Source of the DNA: an uncultured Prevotellaceae bacterium
Lineage (GTDB): Bacteria > Bacteroidota > Bacteroidia > Bacteroidales > Bacteroidaceae
Direction: 5' to 3'
Assembly: GCA_946185485.1 (NCBI GenBank)
Contig: CAMHJQ010000013.1
Coordinates: 1-64,000, forward strand
DNA: 64,000 bases
Under the pieces are notes generated by a model, which saw only the letters and a list, made by a program, of their open reading frames with translations, was not told the origin of the DNA and searched no databases. This document shows, in pieces, positions 1-7,768 of this stretch (its first letter is position 1; each line of letters opens with the position of its first letter). Position numbers and translations under genes: made by a program.

Positions 1-121
1 CAGGCTCGTCGTGAAGGGCGCAAACTACAGAGTGCCGACGATTTCATCAAGGAACAAAGGTGAAATCTCCAGCGTGACGGATAAGTATATAAAATGGCTC
101 GTCTCGCTGATCAATGGATAA
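1..121 (+). CDS. 3' end of a gene cut by the window edge, frame uncertain
   Basis: Two frames stay open from the left edge. One gives a charged 20-residue tail ending in DDFIKEQR and stops at 61-63. The other gives about 39 residues ending in KWLVSLING and stops at 119-121. I recognise neither peptide. A terminator-like stem-loop at 146-177 follows, which fits the end of a plus-strand gene. The plus strand is inferred from that and from the absence of a comparable minus-strand reading. The identity cannot be settled without sequence to the left. Confidence 0.3.
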   Translation, partial: RLVVKGANYRVPTISSRNKGEISSVTDKYIKWLVSLING

Positions 122-145
122 AGTGATTACCTCACCCCTATACAC

Positions 146-185
146 CATCCCTCTCTCCCTCACCGGCGAGAGGGATGTTTCGTTT
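146..185 (+). terminator. Stem-loop terminator after the left-edge gene
   Basis: A perfect 10-bp inverted repeat, CATCCCTCTC (146-155) with GAGAGGGATG (168-177), encloses a 12-nt loop and is followed by TTTCGTTT. This is a GC-containing stem plus a short T-rich tract, as in factor-independent terminators. A weaker outer repeat, ACACCAT (142-148) with ATGGTGT (193-199), may lengthen the fold. Confidence 0.6.
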
Positions 186-204
186 AGGTGATATGGTGTC
201 AGGA

Positions 205-321
205 ATCACGGGGTCGGTTCTCCTGATCATATTCAGGAGTCTGATATCTTTATGCTTTATCACCTGTCTCATTCGCATTTCACTTAATTTGAAAAATGAT
301 CAGAAGAACCGACCCCATGAT
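205..321. repeat. 117-bp element with 26-bp terminal inverted repeats
   Basis: Positions 205-230 and 296-321 are inverted copies of each other with 24 of 26 bases matching. Both carry the core GGGGTCGGTTCT. The 65-bp interior is AT-rich with no obvious gene. The size and form suggest a REP- or MITE-like extragenic element. No transposase lies nearby and no target-site duplication is evident. The right arm also supplies the start of a 39-codon frame (296-415). Confidence 0.6.
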
Positions 322-415
322 CCGGACGTATGAGGATGCCGTGAATGTCAGGAACCAAGCAGCGAGGATGGACGAGACGGTGATGGCGTTCATGACGAAG
401 ACTCTTTTTCAATAA
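296..415 (+). CDS. Possible 39-residue small ORF
   Basis: An ATG inside the right arm of the inverted repeat opens a 39-codon frame ending at 413-415. The second half (EDAVNVRNQAARMDETVMAF) reads like a helical protein tail rather than random sequence, so this could be the decayed 3' end of a gene interrupted by the repeat element. There is no clear ribosome binding site. I do not recognise a family. It is listed because nothing else explains 322-454, and confidence is low. Confidence 0.15.
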   Translation: MIRRTDPMIRTYEDAVNVRNQAARMDETVMAFMTKTLFQ

Positions 416-454
416 TGTCTGCAAAGGTACGAAGAATCAAGGGAAAAGCCAAAT

Positions 455-1060
455 TTATTGCGATTTTTCCTGTTTGTAGGTTTTCCGTAGCCGGCCCTTG
501 ATGGTGACGATGCCGCGCTGCGACATTTCGCCAGGATTGGTGCCGGGCTTGCCTTCAGGAACCTGTAGACCGCGTCTGCTGTAAAACTGTGTCCAGTAGT
601 CGGTAATCCTTCCTGTCTGGTCGTGAAACGACATGGGGATGGGTTGGAACAGCAGCGAACCATGCTTGTCGACAAACGACAGCAGCACCAGTTCCGAACA
701 GTAGATGTCTGCATTGCCGGGCAGATAGAGGGAGTCGTAACGGCAGCCGATATACTGGCGTGCGTTCAGCAGCGATTGCCTTGTGTCGGCCTTGCCGACC
801 CTGCCGATGAGGTAGCTGCCCTGCTGGCGGCTCAAGGCGTCGATGGCCGTCGTGGTGACTCCCTTGCCAGGCACCGCCTCGATGACGCTGTCCTTGGAGA
901 GTACGATGGCTACATGGTCTATCATGCCTGGTGTGACAGCAGTAATGGCATTGCCATTCTCTGAAACGTGAAACAGCAAATCGCCCGTCCTGACTGTCTG
1001 GCATGAAGTCAGCAGTATGCCGCATGCCGCCAGCATGTTAGCGCACCACTTTCTTTCCAT
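455..1060 (-). CDS. YiiX/YebB-like permuted NlpC/P60 cysteine hydrolase, lipoprotein
   Basis: This 201-residue protein resembles the permuted papain-fold amidases of the YiiX/YaeF (C92-like) group. Visible hallmarks are TGDLLF near the start, the histidine of DHVAIV, YCSEL with the probable catalytic cysteine, and the tail VPEGKPGTNPG typical of the family. The first 20 residues (MERKWCANMLAACGILLTSC) look like a lipoprotein signal ending in a lipobox cysteine, so it probably acts in the periplasm or at the outer membrane on peptide or lipid amides. The substrate is unknown. The start chosen is the ATG at 1058-1060, because it places the signal peptide at the N-terminus; the frame opens further upstream. 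It overlaps the end of the upstream beta-helix gene by 23 nt, implying cotranscription. Confidence 0.75.
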   Translation of the reverse strand: MERKWCANMLAACGILLTSCQTVRTGDLLFHVSENGNAITAVTPGMIDHVAIVLSKDSVIEAVPGKGVTTTAIDALSRQQGSYLIGRVGKADTRQSLLNARQYIGCRYDSLYLPGNADIYCSELVLLSFVDKHGSLLFQPIPMSFHDQTGRITDYWTQFYSRRGLQVPEGKPGTNPGEMSQRGIVTIKGRLRKTYKQEKSQ

Positions 1061-2402
1061 GAACGATGTTAAGTCCTTTTTGCAGTCCTGGCAGTTGTAT
1101 GCCGTCAAGTCGGTAGACTGTAGGCTTGTCTTCCGTTTCCGTCTTCGCCTGACGGATGTCAGTGCCGTAGTGTGCCGGCCAGTAAATAACCTCTCCCAGT
1201 GATGGGTTGTCATGCTTGTGGAATACGACTTTCTCTATCTCTTCCTCAGTCTGCGGGCCGGTATTCCATAAGTTTCCTTGGGCATAGATGGTATTAGTAG
1301 AGTTGTTATACAGGTCGTAGGGCTGGTCGTTGTTGCCGTTGTTGATAAACCAGTTGCCGCCGTGGTTGTAGTTCTCGCCCAGGTCTATGCATCCTAAGTT
1401 GACGTCCTTGCATCCGATGATGGTCACGCCCCACAGGTTGCGTTCAATGATATTGTCGGAGATCACTGCAGTAGTCTTCATGTAGGGGTCGTAAAGGCTG
1501 ATGCCGCTACCTCCGTTCATAGGATTGGTCTCGTAGCTGTTGTTGATGATGTCGCACTTCGCTATGCTGATGTCCATCGGTCCAACAGTTCCGATACCAT
1601 ATCGGTTCTCCCTGATGCGGCAGTTGTTGATGGTGATGGAGTTGCCCGATGTGCCAAAGAAGTTCGAGATGCCAATGCCTCCCACCATGTTGTGTTCTGG
1701 GGCACCGATGATATCGCAGTTGACGATTTCCACTTTGTCCGAAGCGGTCAGGTTCAGCTGGGGTGTATTGCCATTATCGGTACCGTTCTGGAGAAATTCC
1801 GAGTGCTCGATGACCACCTTGCTGAAGATGTTGGCAGCGCTTGAGATGGCAGCCTTTCTGTTTTCGCGGAATCGGCAGTGACTGACAACATACTCGTCGT
1901 CGCTGTCACCGAGTATCAGCGCCGCCTGCCCAATACTGCTGTTGTTGCCTGTGAACGTACAGGAATGTAGCGTACCACCACTTTTTCCTTTGAACTTAAC
2001 TCCCACACCTACGAAGGTGCATCCGCCGAAGTTTGTTGACTCTTCGTTGTTGTCCAGGCAGATACCGACGGCGCCGTCAGCATCGTCCTTGGCGGCATAC
2101 GTCACACTGCCCTTGCCTTGGAAGTCCGCCTTTCCTTCAACGACGAACGTCACTTTGTCGGCAAAGTAGACGATGCAACTCTCGCTGCCTTCGAAGGTGT
2201 CGCCAGCGGATATGGTGTCGTTTTGGCTTAGTGTATAGTTTTTTTTGCCATCCTTGATTTCCATCGTCACGCCGCTGCCTTCCGTCTGGCTCAGCCGGTA
2301 GAAAGAGTATACGCCACCTTGTCCGTCAGTACGGTAGGCTTGTGCTAGAGATGTAGGTACACATAGTGAAAGGAGAATTGCTGCAATTTTCTTGTTCATC
2401 AT
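1038..2402 (-). CDS. Secreted right-handed beta-helix protein
   Basis: This 454-residue protein begins with a signal peptide (MMNKKIAAILLSLCVPTSLA) followed by repeated turns of the type VxIxxxxFxxN and INNCRIRENRYGIG, typical of parallel beta-helix (pectate-lyase-like) folds. No catalytic triad can be assigned, so it may be an adhesin or a carbohydrate-binding protein. The C-terminus (VYRLDGIQLPGLQKGLNIV) matches the short tail seen on many Prevotella secreted proteins; that this tail serves type IX secretion is my inference. The tandem ATGs at 2400-2402 and 2397-2399 are both plausible starts. The frame continues upstream, but that extension has no signal peptide and crosses a promoter. Confidence 0.7.
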   Translation of the reverse strand: MMNKKIAAILLSLCVPTSLAQAYRTDGQGGVYSFYRLSQTEGSGVTMEIKDGKKNYTLSQNDTISAGDTFEGSESCIVYFADKVTFVVEGKADFQGKGSVTYAAKDDADGAVGICLDNNEESTNFGGCTFVGVGVKFKGKSGGTLHSCTFTGNNSSIGQAALILGDSDDEYVVSHCRFRENRKAAISSAANIFSKVVIEHSEFLQNGTDNGNTPQLNLTASDKVEIVNCDIIGAPEHNMVGGIGISNFFGTSGNSITINNCRIRENRYGIGTVGPMDISIAKCDIINNSYETNPMNGGSGISLYDPYMKTTAVISDNIIERNLWGVTIIGCKDVNLGCIDLGENYNHGGNWFINNGNNDQPYDLYNNSTNTIYAQGNLWNTGPQTEEEIEKVVFHKHDNPSLGEVIYWPAHYGTDIRQAKTETEDKPTVYRLDGIQLPGLQKGLNIVHGKKVVR

Positions 2403-2474
2403 ATTCTTGTTCTTTTTTTGTTGATTAGGTACGTCACAGCGTGCCTGGTCCCCCCTGTGACGTAATTTTCGATG

Positions 2475-2482
2475 CAAAGATA
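2475..2482 (-). promoter_or_regulatory. -7 promoter element for the beta-helix/YiiX operon
   Basis: On the minus strand this reads TATCTTTG, a match to the Bacteroidetes -7 consensus TAnnTTTG, about 73 nt before the ATG. No good TTTG was found at the expected -33 distance. Confidence 0.5.
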
Positions 2483-2943
2483 CAACTTTTCTCGCAATCT
2501 CGTCTCGTTTCGACCTTTAAATTTCGATTTACGTACTGGATTGCATTGCAACGCAACACTCTCAAAGAGAGAGAATGCCACATCATGCGCCCTCTCTTGT
2601 GATTGGGACAATTCTGTTATCATTTTCAGGTAGCTCACAGAATCTGTCATCCTGTGATCCTTAAAATAATTGGTGATTTGTTTTGCATTTTGCCCGCTTA
2701 TTCGAATCTTTGCGGCGTAAAAGTCGCGAGACTGCTCACGCTCGGCATAATTCAAGTACGCTTGATTCTGCTCTCTCTTAATCGTAGATTTGCAAACAGC
2801 TTCAGCATCGACTGACTCGTCAGCGGGTCTTGTACCCAAACGGTCTCTTCGCGACCTGCTTGCAAAGCTGAATGCAGATATGCTGTTTGGACGATGTAAA
2901 CAACATATCTGCATTATCCAAACATGGCACTTGCTAGGAGGAT
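2483..2943. other. Long spacer with an unassigned 171-codon minus-strand frame and a hairpin
   Basis: No recognisable gene is present. A minus-strand frame (2914 to 2399, 171 codons) spans most of the spacer, but it begins inside a perfect hairpin, runs through the promoter of the next gene and ends inside that gene. Its translation shows no domain I know. It may be a chance frame over a conserved untranslated or RNA-producing segment. Confidence 0.3.
2871..2915. repeat. 18-bp-arm hairpin
   Basis: The arms at 2871-2888 and 2898-2915 pair with a single mismatch around a 9-nt loop (GGACGATGT). The outer 12 bp (AATGCAGATATG) are perfect. No T-run follows on either strand, so it is not an ordinary terminator. 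Confidence 0.6.
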
Positions 2944-3009
2944 GTCACTTCGATCAAGGGAGAACGTCACTTCGACCAAGGGAGAACGTCACTCCGATCA
3001 AGGGAGCAT
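2944..3009. repeat. Three tandem 22-bp units (GTCACTTCGA... type)
   Basis: Units begin at 2944, 2966 and 2988, each exactly 22 bp, starting GTCACTTCGATCAAGGGAG with one to four substitutions between copies. An 18-bp degenerate segment (3010-3027) separates them from a second 22-bp series. There is no non-repeated spacer between units, so this is not CRISPR. Confidence 0.8.
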
Positions 3010-3027
3010 GTCGTTGGGGCAATTAGA

Positions 3028-3093
3028 GCACGGAGCAAGAACATTCTCCGCACGGAGCAGGAAAATTTCCTGCACGGAGCTCCCGGGCGGGGT
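3028..3093. repeat. Three 22-bp-spaced GCACGGAGC units
   Basis: GCACGGAGC recurs at 3028, 3050 and 3072, exactly 22 bp apart, while the rest of each unit diverges (GAACATTCTCC, GAAAATTTCCT, then a GC-rich tail). The middle unit holds the palindrome GGAAAATTTCC. Closely similar sequence (GAAAATTTCCTGC) occurs upstream of the dus gene near 58990. Confidence 0.7.
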
Positions 3094-3193
3094 ACAACAA
3101 GACACTTCTGGGCATGGTCAGCACAGCATTCTGCTGTCAAAACAGGCGCACGTCTTATGACTCAACTTTTTCTTGGGTCAGAAATCGAAAAGA

Positions 3194-3289
3194 GACCTCC
3201 CGTCCTCCCGTGACAGCCTTGAAACGCCGATGTACAAAGGGTTTGAGGCACGGGAGGTGTGCCGTTGAGACCTCCCGTAGACCTCCCGT
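3194..3289. repeat. GACCTCCCGT repeats
   Basis: GACCTCCCGT occurs at 3194-3203, 3269-3278 and 3280-3289. An inverted copy (CACGGGAGGTGTG) lies at 3249-3261 and a partial copy at 3202-3214. The last two copies are 11 bp apart, half of the 22-bp period seen upstream. Confidence 0.6.
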
Positions 3290-3310
3290 CAGTACTCACC
3301 TAGCTCTCGG

Positions 3311-3368
3311 AAATGCAAAAGAAAAGTTCGTTTTTCTTTTGCATTTCTCTCGTTTTTACGTAATTTTG
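3311..3368 (+). promoter_or_regulatory. mnmG promoter with hairpin over the -33 box
   Basis: The -33 box TTTG (3338-3341) and -7 box TAATTTTG (3361-3368) are separated by exactly 19 bp. A perfect 15-bp inverted repeat (3311-3325 with 3332-3346, 6-nt loop) has its 3' arm over the -33 box. The ATG follows 18 nt after the -7 box, giving a short leader. Confidence 0.75.
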
Positions 3369-3386
3369 CCGGCAAAATATATAAGT

Positions 3387-5315
3387 ATGATTCTAAAATA
3401 TGACGTCATCGTGATAGGAGGAGGACATGCCGGTTGCGAGGCAGCAACGGCTGCGGCCAACATGGGTGCAAGAACGTGTCTCGTCACGATGGATATGAAC
3501 AAGATAGCACAGATGTCGTGTAACCCTGCCGTCGGCGGCATTGCCAAGGGACAGATAGTACGCGAGATTGACGCCTTGGGCGGACAGATGGGATTGGTGA
3601 CGGATGCCACAGCCATCCAGTTCCGTATGCTGAACCGCTCAAAAGGACCTGCCGTGTGGAGTCCTCGTGCCCAGTGCGACCGGGGGAAATTCATCTGGAA
3701 ATGGCGCTCCGTCCTGGACAGCACCCCCAATCTGGACATCTGGCAGGACCAGGCCGACGAACTCTTAGTGGAGGATGTGTCGTCTGTTGCAAGTGGTTCG
3801 CAACCAGCCAAGCGCGTGGTAGGCGTCAAGACCATCTGGGGCGCTGAAATCAGAGCCAAGGCCGTCATCATCACCGCTGGCACCTTCCTCAACGGTCTGA
3901 TGCACATCGGACGGAAAATGGTACCTGGCGGAAGAATTGCCGAACCTGCCGTGCCCCATTTCACCGAAAGCGTTACCCGTCACGGCATCCGTTCGGCACG
4001 CATGAAGACAGGAACACCCGTACGCATCGACAAACGCAGCGTTCACTTCGAGGATATGGAACGACAGGACGGTGAAAACGGCTATTACAAGTTCTCCTAT
4101 CTTGGCGAGCAGCGTCCACTGAAACAACTACCCTGCTGGGTGTGCTACACCAATCCCGAAGTTCATAAAACACTGCTGAGTGGTTTAGCAGACTCCCCAC
4201 TCTACAACGGACAGATACAGTCCATCGGACCACGCTACTGTCCCTCGATAGAGACCAAGTTGGTGACCTTCCCTGACCGTCCTCAGCACCTGCTATTCCT
4301 GGAACCTGAAGGTGAGGACACCAACGAGATGTACCTGAACGGCTTCTCGTCGAGCCTGCCGATGGAGGTACAGATAGAGGCCCTGAAAAAGATTCCTGCC
4401 CTCAGAGACCTGAGGGTATACCGTCCCGGCTATGCCATCGAGTACGACTTCTTTGACCCAACCCAGCTGAAACACTCGTTAGAATCGAAGATTATCGACG
4501 GACTCTTCATGGCAGGACAGGTCAATGGCACGACGGGCTATGAGGAAGCGGGAGGACAAGGTACGCTGGCAGGCATCAACGCCGCCTTGAAGGTTGGTAT
4601 GGCTGGTGGCGACGGTAGTGTGACTGAGCAGACCTTTGAACTCAAGAGAGACGAAGCCTACATCGGCGTGCTCATTGACGACCTGGTGACGAAGGGCGTT
4701 GACGAACCCTATCGCATGTTCACCTCCAGAGCCGAGTACCGCATCCTGCTGCGACAAGACGATGCCGATGCCCGACTGACGGAGAAAGCCTACGAACTGG
4801 GCATTGCCACAAAAGAGCGTTACGACTGGTGGATGGAGAAGAAAGCAGCCATCGAAGAAATCGAACTTTTCTGCTCGAGCTATGCGATAAAACCGAAACT
4901 TATCAATGGTGCCTTGGAAGCGCTGGACTCTACCCCACTCGTCTATGGTTGTAAGTTAGAAGATCTCGTGGCTCGTCCTGAACTGGACTTCGAAAAACTA
5001 AAGACCATTATACCAGATTTCCACGAAATCATCGAACGTCTGCCCAACCGGCAGGAAGAGATAGCAGAGGCTGCGGAGATACATATCAAGTATAAAGGCT
5101 ACATTGAGCGCGAACGTATGGTGGCCGACAAGATGCACCGCTTGGAGAACATCAAGATTAAAGGTAAGTTCGACTACCCCACCCTAACGGCTATTTCAAC
5201 GGAAGCGCGACAGAAATTAGAAAGGATTCAACCGGAAACACTGGCACAGGCCAGCAGGATACCCGGCGTCAGTCCCAGCGACATCAATGCCATGCTGGTA
5301 TTGTTAGGTCGATGA
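3387..5315 (+). CDS. mnmG: tRNA uridine-5-carboxymethylaminomethyl modification enzyme MnmG (GidA)
   Basis: This 642-residue FAD protein works with MnmE to build the cmnm5 group on wobble uridine 34 of certain tRNAs. The FAD-binding motif IGGGHAGCEAA is at residues 10-20, followed by MSCNPAVGGIAKGQ and the later GYEEAGGQG segment characteristic of the family; the length is typical. The frame opens 91 codons further upstream, but that extension translates repeats and the promoter, so the ATG at 3387 (MILKYDVIVIGGG) was chosen. It is followed without a gap by a parS-like site and then apt. In many bacteria gidA lies near the replication origin, which fits the ParB and DnaA sites in this window. 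Confidence 0.97.
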   Translation: MILKYDVIVIGGGHAGCEAATAAANMGARTCLVTMDMNKIAQMSCNPAVGGIAKGQIVREIDALGGQMGLVTDATAIQFRMLNRSKGPAVWSPRAQCDRGKFIWKWRSVLDSTPNLDIWQDQADELLVEDVSSVASGSQPAKRVVGVKTIWGAEIRAKAVIITAGTFLNGLMHIGRKMVPGGRIAEPAVPHFTESVTRHGIRSARMKTGTPVRIDKRSVHFEDMERQDGENGYYKFSYLGEQRPLKQLPCWVCYTNPEVHKTLLSGLADSPLYNGQIQSIGPRYCPSIETKLVTFPDRPQHLLFLEPEGEDTNEMYLNGFSSSLPMEVQIEALKKIPALRDLRVYRPGYAIEYDFFDPTQLKHSLESKIIDGLFMAGQVNGTTGYEEAGGQGTLAGINAALKVGMAGGDGSVTEQTFELKRDEAYIGVLIDDLVTKGVDEPYRMFTSRAEYRILLRQDDADARLTEKAYELGIATKERYDWWMEKKAAIEEIELFCSSYAIKPKLINGALEALDSTPLVYGCKLEDLVARPELDFEKLKTIIPDFHEIIERLPNRQEEIAEAAEIHIKYKGYIERERMVADKMHRLENIKIKGKFDYPTLTAISTEARQKLERIQPETLAQASRIPGVSPSDINAMLVLLGR

Positions 5316-5331
5316 TGTTCCACGTGAAACA
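5316..5331. promoter_or_regulatory. parS-like ParB binding site 1
   Basis: TGTTCCACGTGAAACA matches the widely conserved chromosomal parS consensus TGTTnCACGTGAAACA at every defined position. It starts directly after the mnmG stop codon. It also creates an ATG that opens a spurious MFHVK extension of apt. Confidence 0.85.
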
Positions 5332-5374
5332 AAAGACAGCTAACTTCTTAATAATAACGATAAAACCAAAGTTT

Positions 5375-5902
5375 ATGAACAAACAATTATTGATTGACAA
5401 TTTGCGTTGCATACCCGATTTCCCGAAACCAGGCATCAACTTTCGTGACGTGACAACACTCTACAAGGACGCAGCATGCTTTAAAGAAATGCTTGACGAG
5501 ATGGAGAACCTTTACAAAGACAAAGGAATCACCAAGATAGTTGGTGTGGAAAGCCGTGGTTTCGTGATGGCTTCAGCACTTGCTGGAAGATTGGGATGCG
5601 GAGTGGTCTTAGCCCGCAAGCCAGGCAAACTACCCGCAACGGTCATCAAGGAATCGTTCTCAAAAGAATACGGCGTCGATACCGTTGAGATGCACTTAGA
5701 CTCCATCGACACAAATGACGTTGTACTCATACACGACGACTTGTTGGCTACTGGTGGAACGGCAAAAGCAGCCTACAAACTGGTACAGCACTTCAAGCCA
5801 AAGAAAATCTACATGAACTTCATCATTGAAATTACGGATGAAGGTCTTCACGGACGCGACCTTTTTAAAGGCATTGAATTGACAACGCTATTAACCGTAT
5901 AA
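5375..5902 (+). CDS. apt: Adenine phosphoribosyltransferase
   Basis: This 175-residue type I phosphoribosyltransferase salvages adenine to AMP with PRPP. The segment IPDFPKPGINFRDVTTLY near the N-terminus and the PRPP loop VVLIHDDLLATGGTAKAAY are diagnostic for Apt, and the length is typical. The start at 5375 (MNKQLLIDNLRCIPDFP) was preferred. The frame is open from 5312, but the first 21 codons translate the parS site and a low-complexity leader. It sits between two parS-like sites and is probably cotranscribed with mnmG and uvrC. Confidence 0.95.
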   Translation: MNKQLLIDNLRCIPDFPKPGINFRDVTTLYKDAACFKEMLDEMENLYKDKGITKIVGVESRGFVMASALAGRLGCGVVLARKPGKLPATVIKESFSKEYGVDTVEMHLDSIDTNDVVLIHDDLLATGGTAKAAYKLVQHFKPKKIYMNFIIEITDEGLHGRDLFKGIELTTLLTV

Positions 5903-5918
5903 TGTTTCACGTGAAACC
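5903..5918. promoter_or_regulatory. parS-like ParB binding site 2
   Basis: TGTTTCACGTGAAACC matches the parS consensus at 15 of 16 positions (last base C instead of A). It overlaps the apt stop region and lies 587 bp from site 1, immediately before uvrC. Confidence 0.8.
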
Positions 5919-5924
5919 AAAAGC

Positions 5925-7763
5925 ATGACAAAGGAAGAGAACGAGGCTCGTTTAGACAAGTTGAAGAACATCGTCAGATCGATGCCGGAGAAGCCTGGCA
6001 GCTATCAATATTATGATGCTGATGGCACCATTATCTATGTTGGAAAGGCCAAAAACCTGAAGGCACGAGTCTCGTCCTACTTCCACACAGAGGTGGACCG
6101 TTTTAAAACAAAGGTTTTAGTATCAAAGATATTTGATATCAGCTACACGGTGGTCAACACCGAGGAGGACGCCCTATTGTTAGAAAACGCCCTCATCAAG
6201 AAGTACAACCCGCGTTACAATGTTTTGCTGAAAGACGGAAAGACCTACCCCAGTATCTGTGTCACCAAAGAATACCTGCCACGCATCTTTTCAACGCGAA
6301 CCATCAACAAAAAAGCCGGGCAATACTATGGTCCCTACTCGCATGTCGGCACCATGCATGCCATACTCGACCTCATCAAGAAGCTATACCATCCACGCCC
6401 TTGTCGCCAGCCAATGACAAAGGAGGGCGTTGAAAGCGGCAAATACCAAGTATGCTTGGAGTACCATATCAAAAACTGTAAGGGGCCATGCATTGGAAAA
6501 CAGTCGTGGGACGACTACCAGAAAAGCATTCGACAGGCATTGGAAATCCTGAAAGGCAATACCCGGCAGGTTCAACGAGAAATGAAAGACGAAATGTTGA
6601 ACCTGGCTGAAGAACTGCGCTTTGAGGAAGCAGAGGAAATGAAACGAAGATACCTCCTACTCGACCAGTTTGTCAGCAAGAGTGAGGTTGTCAGCCACAC
6701 CATCGACAATATCGACGTACTCAGCATCACCAACGACGAGAAAATTGCCTATGTCAACTATATCCATGTTTCCAACGGCCAGATTAACCAGAGTTTCACG
6801 TTCGAATATAAGAAGAAACTGGAAGAGACTGACGAGGAATTACTACAATTGGCCATCGTCGAAATGCGCCAGCGTTTCAATAGTCATGCAAAGGAAATCA
6901 TCGTTCCACATGAAGTCGATATCGACTTGGATGGCGTCACGATAACCGTACCACAACGCGGTGATAAAAAGACGCTTTTAGACCTGTCAATGATGAACGG
7001 AAAACAGTATAAATTCGACCGTCTAAAACAAGCAGAAAAGCTGAATCCAGAACAGAAACAAGTACGACTGATGAAGGAGTTGCAAGACCTGCTTCACCTG
7101 CAAAAGATGCCCTACCAGATAGAGTGTTTCGACAACTCCAACATCTCGGGCTCAGACGCCGTAGCAGCATGCGTGGTGTTCAAAAAAATGAAACCGTCGA
7201 AACAAGACTACCGAAAATACAACATCAAGACCGTCGTAGGTCCTGATGACTATGCCTCGATGAAAGAAGTGGTCTACCGCCGTTACAAACGACTGATAGA
7301 TGAAGAAGAACCCCTACCCGACCTCATCGTAGCAGATGGTGGAAAGGGCCAGATGGAGGTCATCCGGCAGGCCGTTCAGGATGAATTAGGACTAGAAATT
7401 CCCATTGCCGGACTTGCAAAAAACGAACGCCACCGTACCAACGAACTGCTCTATGGTTTCCCTCCACGCGTAGTTGCCATCAAGGACACGTCAGAACTAT
7501 TCCGCGTACTGACACAATTACAGGACGAAGTACATCGTTTCGCTATCACATTTCATCGAGACAAGCGTTCTAAGCGCGCTTTACACTCCGAACTGGATAA
7601 CATTAAGGGCATTGGGCCAAAAACGCGTGACGTGCTTTTAAATGCCTTAAAATCAGTACACAGAATACGGGAGGCCGATTTAGAAAAACTGACAGGCATC
7701 GTAGGACAGGCCAAAGCCCAAACAGTGTACGACTTTTTCCATCCAAACGAACACCTCAGATAA
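5925..7763 (+). CDS. uvrC: UvrABC excinuclease subunit UvrC
   Basis: This 612-residue nuclease makes both incisions in nucleotide excision repair. An N-terminal GIY-YIG-type domain (PGSYQYYDADGTIIYVGKAKNL, residues 25-46) is followed by a UVR segment around residues 215-240, the UvrC RNase H-like domain (IECFDNSNISG and LIVADGGKGQ) and a C-terminal helix-hairpin-helix (IKGIGPKTRDVLL). All the family domains are present and the length is normal. It starts 7 nt after the second parS-like site. The ATG inside that site cannot be the start, because that frame stops after eight codons. Confidence 0.96.
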   Translation: MTKEENEARLDKLKNIVRSMPEKPGSYQYYDADGTIIYVGKAKNLKARVSSYFHTEVDRFKTKVLVSKIFDISYTVVNTEEDALLLENALIKKYNPRYNVLLKDGKTYPSICVTKEYLPRIFSTRTINKKAGQYYGPYSHVGTMHAILDLIKKLYHPRPCRQPMTKEGVESGKYQVCLEYHIKNCKGPCIGKQSWDDYQKSIRQALEILKGNTRQVQREMKDEMLNLAEELRFEEAEEMKRRYLLLDQFVSKSEVVSHTIDNIDVLSITNDEKIAYVNYIHVSNGQINQSFTFEYKKKLEETDEELLQLAIVEMRQRFNSHAKEIIVPHEVDIDLDGVTITVPQRGDKKTLLDLSMMNGKQYKFDRLKQAEKLNPEQKQVRLMKELQDLLHLQKMPYQIECFDNSNISGSDAVAACVVFKKMKPSKQDYRKYNIKTVVGPDDYASMKEVVYRRYKRLIDEEEPLPDLIVADGGKGQMEVIRQAVQDELGLEIPIAGLAKNERHRTNELLYGFPPRVVAIKDTSELFRVLTQLQDEVHRFAITFHRDKRSKRALHSELDNIKGIGPKTRDVLLNALKSVHRIREADLEKLTGIVGQAKAQTVYDFFHPNEHLR

Positions 7764-7768
7764 AAAAA

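Noticed and set aside
960..975. Half parS-like sequence (ACGTGAAACA type) in the YiiX-like gene
   Set aside because: Only one half matches; four mismatches in the other half and it codes for LFHVSEN in a good gene.
2944..3093. Possible CRISPR array in the mnmG spacer
   Set aside because: Units are directly adjacent with no unique spacers, and they differ between series; no cas genes nearby.
3114..3386. N-terminal extension of MnmG by 91 codons
   Set aside because: It translates spacer repeats and the promoter; the standard MnmG start is at 3387.
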